NCBI RefSeq assembly: GCF_015751765.1
Contig: NZ_JADOTX010000001.1
Span: 6,076,001 to 6,140,000 of the forward strand
Reading direction: 5' to 3'
Length of the DNA stretch: 64,000 bases
Source: Micromonospora ureilytica
Lineage (GTDB): Bacteria; Actinomycetota; Actinomycetes; Mycobacteriales; Micromonosporaceae
The first letter of the stretch is position 1. Every line of letters starts with the position of its first letter. The notes below the pieces were generated by a model. The model did no database searches. It saw nothing but the letters and a program-made list of their open reading frames with translations, and had not been told where the DNA came from. Position numbers and translations under genes: made by a program. Of this stretch, positions 23,728 to 31,547 are shown in pieces.

Positions 23728-24624
23728 TCAGGTCACGTCGGCCAGGCAGGTCCACTGGGATGCCACCGGTCGGTAGCCCAGCCGGGCGTTGATCGCCAGC
23801 ATCGGCGCGTTCGCCTCGTCGTTCGACGTGTACGCGACGCGCACGCCGTTCGCGGCGGCCCGGTGCAGCGCTGCGGTCTTGGTGAGTCGGGCGAGGCCCC
23901 GCCCCCGGTAGGCCGGGATGGTGTCGGTGAAGTCCGACCACATCCGGTCCCCGTCTCGCTTCACCAGGCTGAAGGCGGCGACCTCACCATCGAGTTGGGC
24001 GGCAGTGCTGGCAGACTTGTCCAAGCCGAGGTTGTCCCAGACGTCGTACTGCCAGCTCTCGTAGCTGATCGAGTCGACTGGCACGTCGCTCGGCTCGTCG
24101 GCTGCCGAGGCCACGTCCGCGGCGTACAGCAGGTGCGGGTCCAGGTCGGAGATCGGCAGCAGCCGTACGCCCTGGGGGAGCTCGGGTAGCGCGGGCGCCG
24201 GGTCGAGGTCGAGCGCCGAGTAGCGCACCTCGCGGCTGGGCTCGTAGCCGTGTCGGCGGGCGAACGGCAGCCCGTCCGTCTGGGCCATGGCACGGATCCG
24301 GCGGACTCCCAGTTGGCGGAGGTGGTCGGTGGCGGTGGTCAGCAGCGCCGTGCCGACGCCGCACCTCCGGTGTTCCGGGTGCACGTGCAGCATCGAGACC
24401 TCCCCGAAGTTCGGCGTTGAGGTCCAGCCCGAGCGTTGCGCCGACACCCAGCCGACCACCTGGCGGTCGACCTCGGCCACGAAGGCGGTCCAGCCCTCCT
24501 CGGGTGGGGGCTCGGCGATCATCTTCCGGGTCGACTCGACCCCGCGTACCAGGTACGGGTAGACGATCGTCCGCAGTGCCACCACGCCCGGAGCGTCGTC
24601 CGGCTGCGCCTTACGAATGCGCAT
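23728..24624 (-). CDS. Tandem GNAT-domain N-acetyltransferase
   Basis: A 298-aa protein with two GNAT folds. The first has MLHVHPEHRRCGVGTALLTT, the acetyl-CoA loop (RxxGxG/A-type RRCGVG). The second has IPAYRGRGLARLTKTAALHR (RGRGLA). The ATG at 24624 begins MRIRKAQPDDAPGVVAL, a normal GNAT start. Such double-GNAT proteins resemble mycothiol synthase in size, but key MshD features are not evident. Its last ~145 bp are duplicated at 20589-20738. Confidence 0.82.
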   Translation of the reverse strand: MRIRKAQPDDAPGVVALRTIVYPYLVRGVESTRKMIAEPPPEEGWTAFVAEVDRQVVGWVSAQRSGWTSTPNFGEVSMLHVHPEHRRCGVGTALLTTATDHLRQLGVRRIRAMAQTDGLPFARRHGYEPSREVRYSALDLDPAPALPELPQGVRLLPISDLDPHLLYAADVASAADEPSDVPVDSISYESWQYDVWDNLGLDKSASTAAQLDGEVAAFSLVKRDGDRMWSDFTDTIPAYRGRGLARLTKTAALHRAAANGVRVAYTSNDEANAPMLAINARLGYRPVASQWTCLADVT

Positions 24625-24790
24625 GTCAGACCCCCATCCGTACGGCCTCGACCTCGACGCGCTGGTGGCAACAGCTGAGCACGTGCAGCAGCGCGACAGG
24701 ATTCGGCATGTCGGCGAGGCTAACCAAGATCGCCCGCCCGAGCGACGCATTAACCACGTGCTCCCCAGCCTGCGACCGACCAGCAGGCAG

Positions 24791-24848
24791 CAACTTCAGG
24801 GAAATAGTGGCCTCCCGGCGCTCCGAGGGCACTATTTCCCTGCAGTTG
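24791..24848 (-). terminator. Long hairpin between LacI and GNAT genes
   Basis: CAGGGAAATAGTG (24797-24809) pairs perfectly with 24830-24842. Five outer pairs (CAACT/AGTTG) are separated by one mismatch and four inner pairs by another. It lies just after the LacI gene's 3' end, so it probably ends the sugar operon transcript before the GNAT gene. A GC-only stretch of GGCGC repeats (24860-24892) separates it from the LacI stop. Confidence 0.7.
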
Positions 24849-24893
24849 TGCGGATCTTGCGGCGCGGCGCGGCGCGGCGCGCGGCGGCGCGGG

Positions 24894-25901
24894 TCAGGCG
24901 GAGGCGCGGCGGATCAGTTCGGTGGGGAGCATGATCGACTGCTCGATGGTTTCCCCGGCGGCCAGCCGGAGCAGTTGTCGGGTCATCCGGCGGCCGAGTT
25001 CCACGATCGGCTGCCGGACCGTGGTCAGCGGCGGCTCGGTGTAGGCGGCGGTCTCGATGTCGTCGAAGCCGACCACCGCCACGTCGTCGGGCACCCGCCG
25101 ACCGGCCTCGCGCAGCGTCCGCAGGGCGGCGTGCGCCATGAGGTCGGAGGCGGCGAAGACGCCGTCGAGGTCGGGATGCTCGGTGAGCAGGCGGCGCATC
25201 GCCGCCGACCCGGATTCCCGGGTGAAGTCACCGATGGCGATCAGCTCGGGCAGGCCCGCATCGGTGACCGTGTTGCGGTAGCCGCTGAGCCGTTCGATTC
25301 CGGCGACCATGTCCTGTGGCCCGGCGATTGTCGCGATCCGTCGGCGACCGTTGTCGATCATGTGCCGGACGGCCGCCGTCACTCCGCCCACGTGGTCGAC
25401 GTCGACGTACGGGACGGGCACGTCGCCGAGCGGCCGACCGCTGACCACCACCGGGATGCCGAGTCGGGCCAGTGTGCCGGGCAGCGGGTCGGCGCCGTGC
25501 AGGGACGCGAAGAGCACACCGTCCACGTGCCGGCCGGTGGTGTACCGCTCGACCCGATGGTGCCCGGCCGGCGAGCCGGCGAGCATCAGCACCAGTTGCT
25601 TGTCGGCCGCCTCCAACTCCTGGCTGACGCCCCGGATGATGCCGGGGAAGACCTGGTCGTCGGAGAAGACCCGGGTGGCCGCCTCCGGCATGACCAGGGC
25701 GATCGAATCGGTGCGCTGGGTGACCAGGCTGCGGGCGGCGAGGTTGGGGACGTACCCCAACTCGGCGACCGCCCGGGTGACCGCCTCGCGGATCGGTTCG
25801 GCGACGGTGGTGGAGCCGTTGACCACCCGGGACACGGTGGCGCGGGACACCCCGGCCCGCGCTGCCACCGCTTCGAGCGTCGGCCGCTGCGCCGTCGTCA
25901 T
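24894..25901 (-). CDS. LacI family transcriptional repressor (CebR-like)
   Basis: A 335-aa protein. The HTH is VAARAGVSRATVSRVVNGS and the hinge region runs to VPNLAARSLVTQRTDSIALV. A periplasmic-binding-like effector domain follows with VVSGRPLGDVPVPYVDVDHV and VVGFDDIETAAYTEPPLTTV. It is the last gene of the sugar operon, 19 nt after the GH1 stop. The GAGAGCGCTCTC palindromes at 30529 and 30574 resemble the GAGCGCTC core of CebR operators, so it should repress the operon until a beta-glucoside binds. Confidence 0.88.
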   Translation of the reverse strand: MTTAQRPTLEAVAARAGVSRATVSRVVNGSTTVAEPIREAVTRAVAELGYVPNLAARSLVTQRTDSIALVMPEAATRVFSDDQVFPGIIRGVSQELEAADKQLVLMLAGSPAGHHRVERYTTGRHVDGVLFASLHGADPLPGTLARLGIPVVVSGRPLGDVPVPYVDVDHVGGVTAAVRHMIDNGRRRIATIAGPQDMVAGIERLSGYRNTVTDAGLPELIAIGDFTRESGSAAMRRLLTEHPDLDGVFAASDLMAHAALRTLREAGRRVPDDVAVVGFDDIETAAYTEPPLTTVRQPIVELGRRMTRQLLRLAAGETIEQSIMLPTELIRRASA

Positions 25902-25920
25902 CGCGCCTTCCCCCCGCTCG

Positions 25921-27300
25921 TCACAGCCCGTTCCGGGAGATCACCTCCTGGTACCACCGGGCGCTGGCCTTCGGTGTGCGCCGCTGGGTCAGGTAGTCGA
26001 CGTGCACGATCCCGAACCGCTTGCGGTAACCCTCCGCCCACTCGAAGTTGTCCAGGAATGACCATACGAGATAACCGCGCAGGTCCACGCCCCGGGAGAT
26101 CGCTTCGTGCGCCGCACGGAGGTGCCCGTCGAGGTAGGCGATGCGATCGGCGTCGATCACCTGCGCCGGACCGTCGGGCGAGTCGGCGCCGGGTTTGTCG
26201 GGGAATGCGGCACCGTTCTCGGTGATTAGCAGCGGCACACCTGGGTAGTCGGCGGCGATCCGCTCCAGCAGCCGGGTGAGCCCGGCCGGCTCGATCATCC
26301 ATCCCATGTCGGTGAGCGGCCCGGCCGGCGGGAGGAAGTGCACGGCGCCCTCGGTGCCCGGGTACGCGCCGTTGCCGGCGCCGTCGGGCCGCCCGGCCAC
26401 GTAACTCGGGGCGTAGTAGTTGATGCCGAGCAGGTCGATCGGGGCGGCGATGAGCTTCTCGTCGCCGTCGCGGATGAACGTCGGCTCGACGATCCGGGCC
26501 ACGTGCTCGCGGACGTCGTCCGGGTAGCCGCCGGCCAGCAGCGGATCGAGGAAGATCCGGTTGTGCAGGCCGTCGACCAGGCGCACCGCGGCGGCGTCGG
26601 CCGCGCTCTGCGGGTCGGCCGGGCGTACGTCGGCCGGGTTGACGGTGACGCCCACGCTGCGCGCGCCGGCGGCCCGCAGCGCCCGCGCCGCCAGGCCGTG
26701 CCCCAACAGCAGATGGTGTACGGCGGTGAAGGCCGCCGCCCCGTCCTGCTCGCCCGGAGCGTGCAGGCCGTTGGCGTAACCGAGGTAGGCCGAGCACCAC
26801 GGCTCGTTGAGTGTGGTCCACACGTCGATCCGGTCGCCGAGGCGCGCGTACACGGCGGTGGCGTAGGTGGCGAAGTGTTCGGCGGTGTCCCGGTTGGTCC
26901 AGCCACCCCGGTCACCGAGGGCCTGCGGCAGGTCCCAGTGGTAGAGGGTGACGATCGGGTCGATTCCCCGATCCAGCAGCGCATCCGTGAGCCGGTCGTA
27001 GAAGTCCAGCCCACGCGGGTTGGCGGGGCCGGTGCCGTCGGGCTGGATCCGTGGCCAGGCGACCGAGAACCGGTACGCCCGAAGGCCCAGCTCGGCCATC
27101 AGTGCCACGTCGTCGGCGTACCGGTGGTAGTGGTCGCAGGCGACGTCGCCGGTGTGGCCCTGGTACACCTTGCCCGGCGTACGGCTGAAGGTGTCCCAGA
27201 TGGACGGACCGCGACCGTCGTCGCGGGCCGCACCCTCGATCTGGTACGCGGCGGTGGCCGCCCCCCAGAGGAAATGCTCGGGAAAACGGATCTCGTTCAC
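25921..27300 (-). CDS. GH1 beta-glucosidase
   Basis: A 459-aa family 1 glycoside hydrolase. The acid/base Glu is in WTTLNEPWCSAYLGYANG and the nucleophile Glu in PLLITENGAAFPDK; FPEHFLWGAATAAYQIEGA is the typical N-terminus. No signal peptide, so it hydrolyses imported disaccharides in the cytoplasm. The GTG start overlaps the permease stop (GTGA). With the ABC transporter and LacI repressor it resembles cebEFG-bglC for cellobiose. Confidence 0.92.
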   Translation of the reverse strand: MNEIRFPEHFLWGAATAAYQIEGAARDDGRGPSIWDTFSRTPGKVYQGHTGDVACDHYHRYADDVALMAELGLRAYRFSVAWPRIQPDGTGPANPRGLDFYDRLTDALLDRGIDPIVTLYHWDLPQALGDRGGWTNRDTAEHFATYATAVYARLGDRIDVWTTLNEPWCSAYLGYANGLHAPGEQDGAAAFTAVHHLLLGHGLAARALRAAGARSVGVTVNPADVRPADPQSAADAAAVRLVDGLHNRIFLDPLLAGGYPDDVREHVARIVEPTFIRDGDEKLIAAPIDLLGINYYAPSYVAGRPDGAGNGAYPGTEGAVHFLPPAGPLTDMGWMIEPAGLTRLLERIAADYPGVPLLITENGAAFPDKPGADSPDGPAQVIDADRIAYLDGHLRAAHEAISRGVDLRGYLVWSFLDNFEWAEGYRKRFGIVHVDYLTQRRTPKASARWYQEVISRNGL

Positions 27301-28130
27301 GCCTTGACCGCACCTTCCATGATTCCGCCGATGATCTGCCGGCCGAACAACACGAAGACCAGTAGCAGGGGCAGCGTCGCGATGGCAGTTCCGGTGAACA
27401 CCTGCGACATGTCCTGGTAATACCCGTCCGACAATGCTCGAAGGGACAGTTGCACTGTCGGATTCGCCGGATCGTTCAATACAGCGTACGGCCAGAGGAA
27501 GTCGTTCCAGGTGGTCATGAAGGTGAGTAGACCGAGGACGGCGGCGGCGGGACGCAGGGCGGGCAGCACGACGTGCCACCAGATCCGGGCGGTGCCACAG
27601 CCGTCGATCCGGGCGGCCTCGATCAGCTCGTCACTGACCGCCTGGCCGGCGTACTGCCGCATCATGAACACCCCGAACCCGGTGACCAGGGCCGGCACGA
27701 TGACCGCGGGCAGCCGGTCGTTCCACTGCAGTCGGGTCATCAGGAGATACAGCGGGATCACGCCGAGTTGGGTCGGCACCATCATGGTGGCGATGATGAC
27801 GAGCAGCATGGCGTTGCGGCCGCGGAACCGCAGCTTGGCGAAGGCGAAGCCGGCCAGGCTGGAGAAGAACACCACGGACACTGTGACAGTGGTGGCCACG
27901 ATCGCCGAGTTGATCAGGCCGGTGAGGAAGTACGCGTCGGTGTTGTCGAACAGTCGGGCGATGTTGGCGCCCAGGTTGCCGCCCGGCGTCACCGGTGGCG
28001 GTAGTTGCCCCATCGCGTCGCTGGATCGGCTGGCCACCACGAACATCCACCAGATCGGAAAGACCGACAGGCCGGCGGCGACGACCAGGGCGAGGTAGGT
28101 GAGCGGGCTGGCCCGCCAGAGCCGGCTCAT
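27297..28130 (-). CDS. Carbohydrate ABC transporter permease (MalG/CebG-like)
   Basis: A 277-aa permease with six helices. The EAA loop that docks the ATPase is EAARIDGCGTARIWWHVVL. It starts MSRLWRASPLTYLALVVAAG and ends GGIMEGAVKA. Its ATG overlaps the stop of the upstream permease gene. No ATPase gene is in the cluster, as in Streptomyces ceb clusters that share the multi-operon ATPase MsiK. Confidence 0.9.
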   Translation of the reverse strand: MSRLWRASPLTYLALVVAAGLSVFPIWWMFVVASRSSDAMGQLPPPVTPGGNLGANIARLFDNTDAYFLTGLINSAIVATTVTVSVVFFSSLAGFAFAKLRFRGRNAMLLVIIATMMVPTQLGVIPLYLLMTRLQWNDRLPAVIVPALVTGFGVFMMRQYAGQAVSDELIEAARIDGCGTARIWWHVVLPALRPAAAVLGLLTFMTTWNDFLWPYAVLNDPANPTVQLSLRALSDGYYQDMSQVFTGTAIATLPLLLVFVLFGRQIIGGIMEGAVKA

Positions 28131-29107
28131 CGCGCCGCTCCCTTCTGCCGGCGGTCGCCGCCGAGGCGGCGCAGGAGCAGCACGTTGACCGCCGCGACGA
28201 TCGCGATGAGTGCGAAGAGCAGCCAGGCCACCGCCGAGCCGTACCCGAAGTTGTAGTGCGGCGCGAAGGCGTTCTCGAACATGTACATGGTCAGCGTCTG
28301 CGACTCGCGCATCGGGCCGCCCCGGATCGGGTTGGTGCCGGAGTGGAACAGCCGGGGCTCCGTGAAGAGCTGCAGTCCGCCGATGGTGGCGATGATGGCG
28401 CAGAAGATGATCGTCGGTTTGAGCAGCGGCACGGTGACCGACCAGAACTGTCGGACCCGGTTGGCGCCGTCGATCGCCGCCGCCTCGTACAGGTCACGGG
28501 GGATGGCCTGCATCGCGGCCAGCAGGATCAGCGCGTTGTAGCCGGTCCACCGCCAGTCGACCATGGCGGAGATCGCCACCCAGGAGGCGAACCGGTTGGA
28601 CTTCCAGCCGATCGCGTCCAACCCGACCAGGTCGAGCAGCCAGTTGATCATGCCGAACTCGCGGCCGAAGATCACCCCGAACACGATCGCCACCGCTGCG
28701 GTGGACGTGACGTTGGGGACGAGCACCGCCATCCGCCAACCGGTGCGGGCGCGCAGGCCACGGTTGAGCAGGTTGGCCATCCAGAGCGCGGCGAGCAACT
28801 GCGGCACTGTCGAGATGACGAAGATCCCCAGCGTGTTGACAAGCGCGTGCCAGAAGTCGGCGTCGGCCAGCAGCCGGGTGTAGTTCTCCGCCCCCACGAA
28901 GGGATGGTCGGCGCCGAGCAGGTCCCAGTCGTGCAGCGACACCCAGAAGGTGTACGCCAGTGGGTAGACCCCGAAGACCGCGAAGAGCAGGAAGAACGGG
29001 GCGATGTAGAGGTACGGCGAGAGTTGGGTGTCGAGCCGGCTGAGCCGACCTGACGAGCGCTGGGGTGCCGGTACGACCGGCGGGCGGGCGTCGAGCTGGA
29101 CGGTCAT
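28127..29107 (-). CDS. Carbohydrate ABC transporter permease (MalF/CebF-like)
   Basis: A 326-aa permease with a Pro/Arg-rich N-terminus and six helices (YLYIAPFFLLFAVFGVYPLA is the first). The EAA loop is YEAAAIDGANRVRQFWSVTV. It couples to the MalG-like gene by an ATGA overlap and follows the binding-protein gene by about 70 nt. Confidence 0.9.
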   Translation of the reverse strand: MTVQLDARPPVVPAPQRSSGRLSRLDTQLSPYLYIAPFFLLFAVFGVYPLAYTFWVSLHDWDLLGADHPFVGAENYTRLLADADFWHALVNTLGIFVISTVPQLLAALWMANLLNRGLRARTGWRMAVLVPNVTSTAAVAIVFGVIFGREFGMINWLLDLVGLDAIGWKSNRFASWVAISAMVDWRWTGYNALILLAAMQAIPRDLYEAAAIDGANRVRQFWSVTVPLLKPTIIFCAIIATIGGLQLFTEPRLFHSGTNPIRGGPMRESQTLTMYMFENAFAPHYNFGYGSAVAWLLFALIAIVAAVNVLLLRRLGGDRRQKGAAR

Positions 29108-29176
29108 GCCCGGGGACTCCTTTCCGCCGTGCGGGCGGGACTCCGGTCCTCGGAGCCCGCCCGCACGCTGGTTGGG

Positions 29177-30481
29177 CTACTTGGCGGCGGCCTTCTTCGC
29201 GTTGGACACCGCGTCGGTCCAGCCCTGCGCGGGGCTGCGCTGGCCCAGCTCCACGGTCCGTACGGCGTTCTCCACCTCGGTCCGTACGGCCTGGTTCTTC
29301 GGGCCCATGTAGACCGGCTTCAAGCTCTTCGCGCCGGTGCCGAAGATGGCGCCGACCGGTGCCCCCGAGAAGTACGCGTTGGTCGCGCCGGTGATCGCCG
29401 GGTCGTCGAGCGCCTGCGGCGAGGAGGGCAGCGGCCCCTTGGCCTTGAACGCCCCGATCTGCCCCTTGGCGCTGGTCAGGAACTTGGCCAGCTCGATCGC
29501 CTCGGCCTGGTGCTTGCTCTGCTTGGGCACGGCGAGGTGCGATCCACCCCAGTTGCCGCCGTTGCCGGGTACCCGGGCGATGTCCCACTTGCCCTGGGCG
29601 GCCGTGCCGGCGTTGGCCTCGATGACGCCTGTCATCCAGGCGGGGCAGGCGATGGTGGCGAACTTCGACTGCTTGAAGGCGGAGACCCACTCCTCCGACC
29701 AGGAGCCGTACTTTCCGGACAGGCCCGAGTCGATGATGTCCATTGTGGTGTCCCACGCCTGCCGTACCGATGGGTTGCTGTCGACGACCAGGTTGCCGCT
29801 GGTGTCGTAGTAGCTGTAGCCGGTCGTGTTCCCAGCGGTCTGCAACAGGATGGTGTTGAAGGTGTTGGTCGCCCCGTCGAGGAAGGACGCGCCGGTCTTC
29901 GCAGCGGTGAACCGCTCGCCGGTGGTGATGTAGTCCGGCCAGGTGGGCCAGAGCTTGGAGACGGCGTCCCGCTCGGTGGGCAGGCCGGCCTTCTCGAAGA
30001 GGTCCTTGCGGTAGCAGATGGCGATGCCGCCGACGTCGGTCCCGAGGCCGATGAGCTGCTTGCCGTCGGCGGTCAGGCCGGCGTTCCACTTCCACTCCAG
30101 GAAGTTGCCCTTGAGGTCGGCGGCGCCGTGGTCCAGCAGGTTGACGAAGTTCGCCGGATTGGCCTTGTACTCGACCAGCAGCCCCTCCTCGATGGCCACC
30201 ACGTCGCCGGCGCCTCGGCCGGCGGCGAGCCACTGGGTCAGCTTCGGCGAGTACTCGTCGAGGTTGGTGCCGGTGCCGCGCTCGACGATCTTCACGTCGG
30301 GGTTCGCGGCCATGTAGTCCTGGTAGAGCTGCTCGTAGCCGAACTGGCCGAAGACGTCGACGGTCAGGGTGATCTTTCCGTCGCCCGGCTCGTTGCCGCC
30401 GCCGCAGCCAGCGGTGACGAGCAGGGCGGCGGCGGCGGCGAGGGCCACCGCGGCGTGGCGGCGGCGCGGGAAGACAGCCAT
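29177..30481 (-). CDS. Sugar ABC transporter solute-binding lipoprotein
   Basis: A 434-aa extracellular binding protein. The signal peptide runs RRRHAAVALAAAAALLVTAG with a lipobox VTAGC, so it is lipid-anchored. YEQLYQDYMAANPDVKIVER is the family start, and ERDAVSKLWPTWPDYITTG and SFLDGATNTFNTILLQ are typical of cluster-1 sugar binders. It is the first gene of the operon. The two LacI operators lie 48-106 bp upstream of its start. Cellobiose or cello-oligosaccharides are the likely ligands by synteny only. Confidence 0.9.
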   Translation of the reverse strand: MAVFPRRRHAAVALAAAAALLVTAGCGGGNEPGDGKITLTVDVFGQFGYEQLYQDYMAANPDVKIVERGTGTNLDEYSPKLTQWLAAGRGAGDVVAIEEGLLVEYKANPANFVNLLDHGAADLKGNFLEWKWNAGLTADGKQLIGLGTDVGGIAICYRKDLFEKAGLPTERDAVSKLWPTWPDYITTGERFTAAKTGASFLDGATNTFNTILLQTAGNTTGYSYYDTSGNLVVDSNPSVRQAWDTTMDIIDSGLSGKYGSWSEEWVSAFKQSKFATIACPAWMTGVIEANAGTAAQGKWDIARVPGNGGNWGGSHLAVPKQSKHQAEAIELAKFLTSAKGQIGAFKAKGPLPSSPQALDDPAITGATNAYFSGAPVGAIFGTGAKSLKPVYMGPKNQAVRTEVENAVRTVELGQRSPAQGWTDAVSNAKKAAAK

Positions 30482-30528
30482 TGGTTATCGACCTCTCTCA
30501 AGGCGGGCGGGTGATGGCAGATGGCTAA

Positions 30529-30540
30529 GAGAGCGCTCTC
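30529..30540. promoter_or_regulatory. LacI operator O1
   Basis: GAGAGCGCTCTC is a 12-bp perfect palindrome with the CG-centred core typical of LacI-family sites. It lies 48 bp upstream of the binding-protein start and 46 bp (centre to centre) from O2. The spacing of about 4.4 turns could allow looping. Confidence 0.85.
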
Positions 30541-30573
30541 ACGACAGGGTGGTGGGTCGCCAACCCGCTGTCA

Positions 30574-30587
30574 AGAGAGCGCTCTCT
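30574..30587. promoter_or_regulatory. LacI operator O2
   Basis: AGAGAGCGCTCTCT is a 14-bp perfect palindrome and the better match of the pair. It is probably bound by the LacI repressor encoded at the end of the operon. Confidence 0.85.
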
Positions 30588-30597
30588 CACCGTTGCG

Positions 30598-30669
30598 GTC
30601 TCGTGCCCCGACGCCGTCTCGTGCCCCGACGCCGTCTCGTGCCCCAACGCCGTCTCGTCCCCCGACGCG
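30598..30669. repeat. Four tandem 18-bp repeats
   Basis: The unit GTCTCGTGCCCCGACGCC occurs at 30598, 30616, 30634 and 30652; copies three and four have one and two changes. The array begins 11 bp after operator O2 and runs into the terminator hairpin of the MDMPI gene. No spacers, so it is not a CRISPR. It may be slippage DNA or a set of protein sites. Confidence 0.85.
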
Positions 30670-30709
30670 AACGAGGGCGCCACCCCGGATGGGGTGACGC
30701 CCTCGTTCG
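30668..30709 (-). terminator. Hairpin terminator after the MDMPI-family gene
   Basis: CGAACGAGGGCG (30668-30679) pairs with 30698-30709 and, after one mismatch, CACCCC with GGGGTG around a GGAT loop. It follows the minus-strand MDMPI gene by 11 nt and insulates it from the sugar-operon promoter. Confidence 0.85.
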
Positions 30710-30719
30710 TGGTGGGCGG

Positions 30720-31478
30720 TCAGCCGGTGCGCAGACCGTCCAACAGGGTGCTGTCGCCGACGACGTCCAACGTCTCGAAACTCACCCGCCCCCACAGCGC
30801 CAACAGCAGGTCGCTCGCGGTGCCACTGACCTGAGCGCGGGCGTGGTGATCGTCGTGGTCGAAGATGGTCGCGGTGTCGAGCAGCGCCACCCCCTCACCG
30901 CGCAGCCGCAGATACCACTCCTGGGCCGCATCGGTCGCACAGAGCTGCACCACCCCGTGCCAGTCACCCGGCACCTGCCGCCGGCCCGCGGGCAGCCAGG
31001 TGTCCAGCACCTCGCTCACCCCGTCGGCCGCGAGCTTCGCCTCCACCGGGTCACCGGCCCCGATGGCGAGCTGGGCGTCCCAGCGGTGCACAGCCGTCTC
31101 GTGCGCCATCCGACGCGGCCAGAAACCGGCCCTCTTCGGCTGTGGGGCCCAGTTCCACGCCGGGGCCTCCGGGTCGAGCCCATCGAACAGGGCCATCACC
31201 CGGTCGTACCCCTGCTGCCACAGCTGGAGCGCGTTCACGCCCGGGTCGGCCTCGATCTTCTCCCGCCGGGGCGGTTGGCTGGTCTGGCCGGAACCGGCGA
31301 ACGACGAAACCCAGTGGTAGATGCCGGCCATGTGCAGTGTGAGGTCGTTGACCGTCCAGCCCGGACAGGACAGCACCGGTGCCTCCGGCGGCGCCTCGCT
31401 CACCGCTGCCGCGAAAGCCGGACCCTCCGTCCGGAGCGCCCCGATCCAGAAATCCTTGCTGCCCTGCAGTCTGCTCAT
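30720..31478 (-). CDS. Maleylpyruvate isomerase-family (DinB-like) mycothiol-dependent enzyme
   Basis: A 252-aa MDMPI_N domain protein. SCPGWTVNDLTLHMAGIYHW and FWPRRMAHETAVHRWDAQLA supply the three-histidine/glutamate metal site of the DinB fold. A C-terminal SCP2-like domain follows. Such enzymes use mycothiol as a cofactor; mshA is 3 kb away. The ATG at 31478 is preferred because GGGAGG sits 6 nt upstream, whereas the ATG at 31484 overlaps that site. The substrate is unknown. Confidence 0.8.
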   Translation of the reverse strand: MSRLQGSKDFWIGALRTEGPAFAAAVSEAPPEAPVLSCPGWTVNDLTLHMAGIYHWVSSFAGSGQTSQPPRREKIEADPGVNALQLWQQGYDRVMALFDGLDPEAPAWNWAPQPKRAGFWPRRMAHETAVHRWDAQLAIGAGDPVEAKLAADGVSEVLDTWLPAGRRQVPGDWHGVVQLCATDAAQEWYLRLRGEGVALLDTATIFDHDDHHARAQVSGTASDLLLALWGRVSFETLDVVGDSTLLDGLRTG

Positions 31479-31547
31479 CGCCATCCTCCCGGGGGTGCCG
31501 GGCGACCAGTGGGTGCCACGGCTACTTGTCAGCCTAAGGTGAAAGGC

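Noticed and set aside
20589..23890. Integrative element with attL/attR
   Set aside because: Direct repeats fit, but there is no integrase, excision gene or tRNA target, so only the duplication is claimed.
30598..30669. CRISPR array
   Set aside because: The 18-bp units are directly adjacent with no spacers and no cas genes are present. The same holds for the 15-bp units at 44731-44803.
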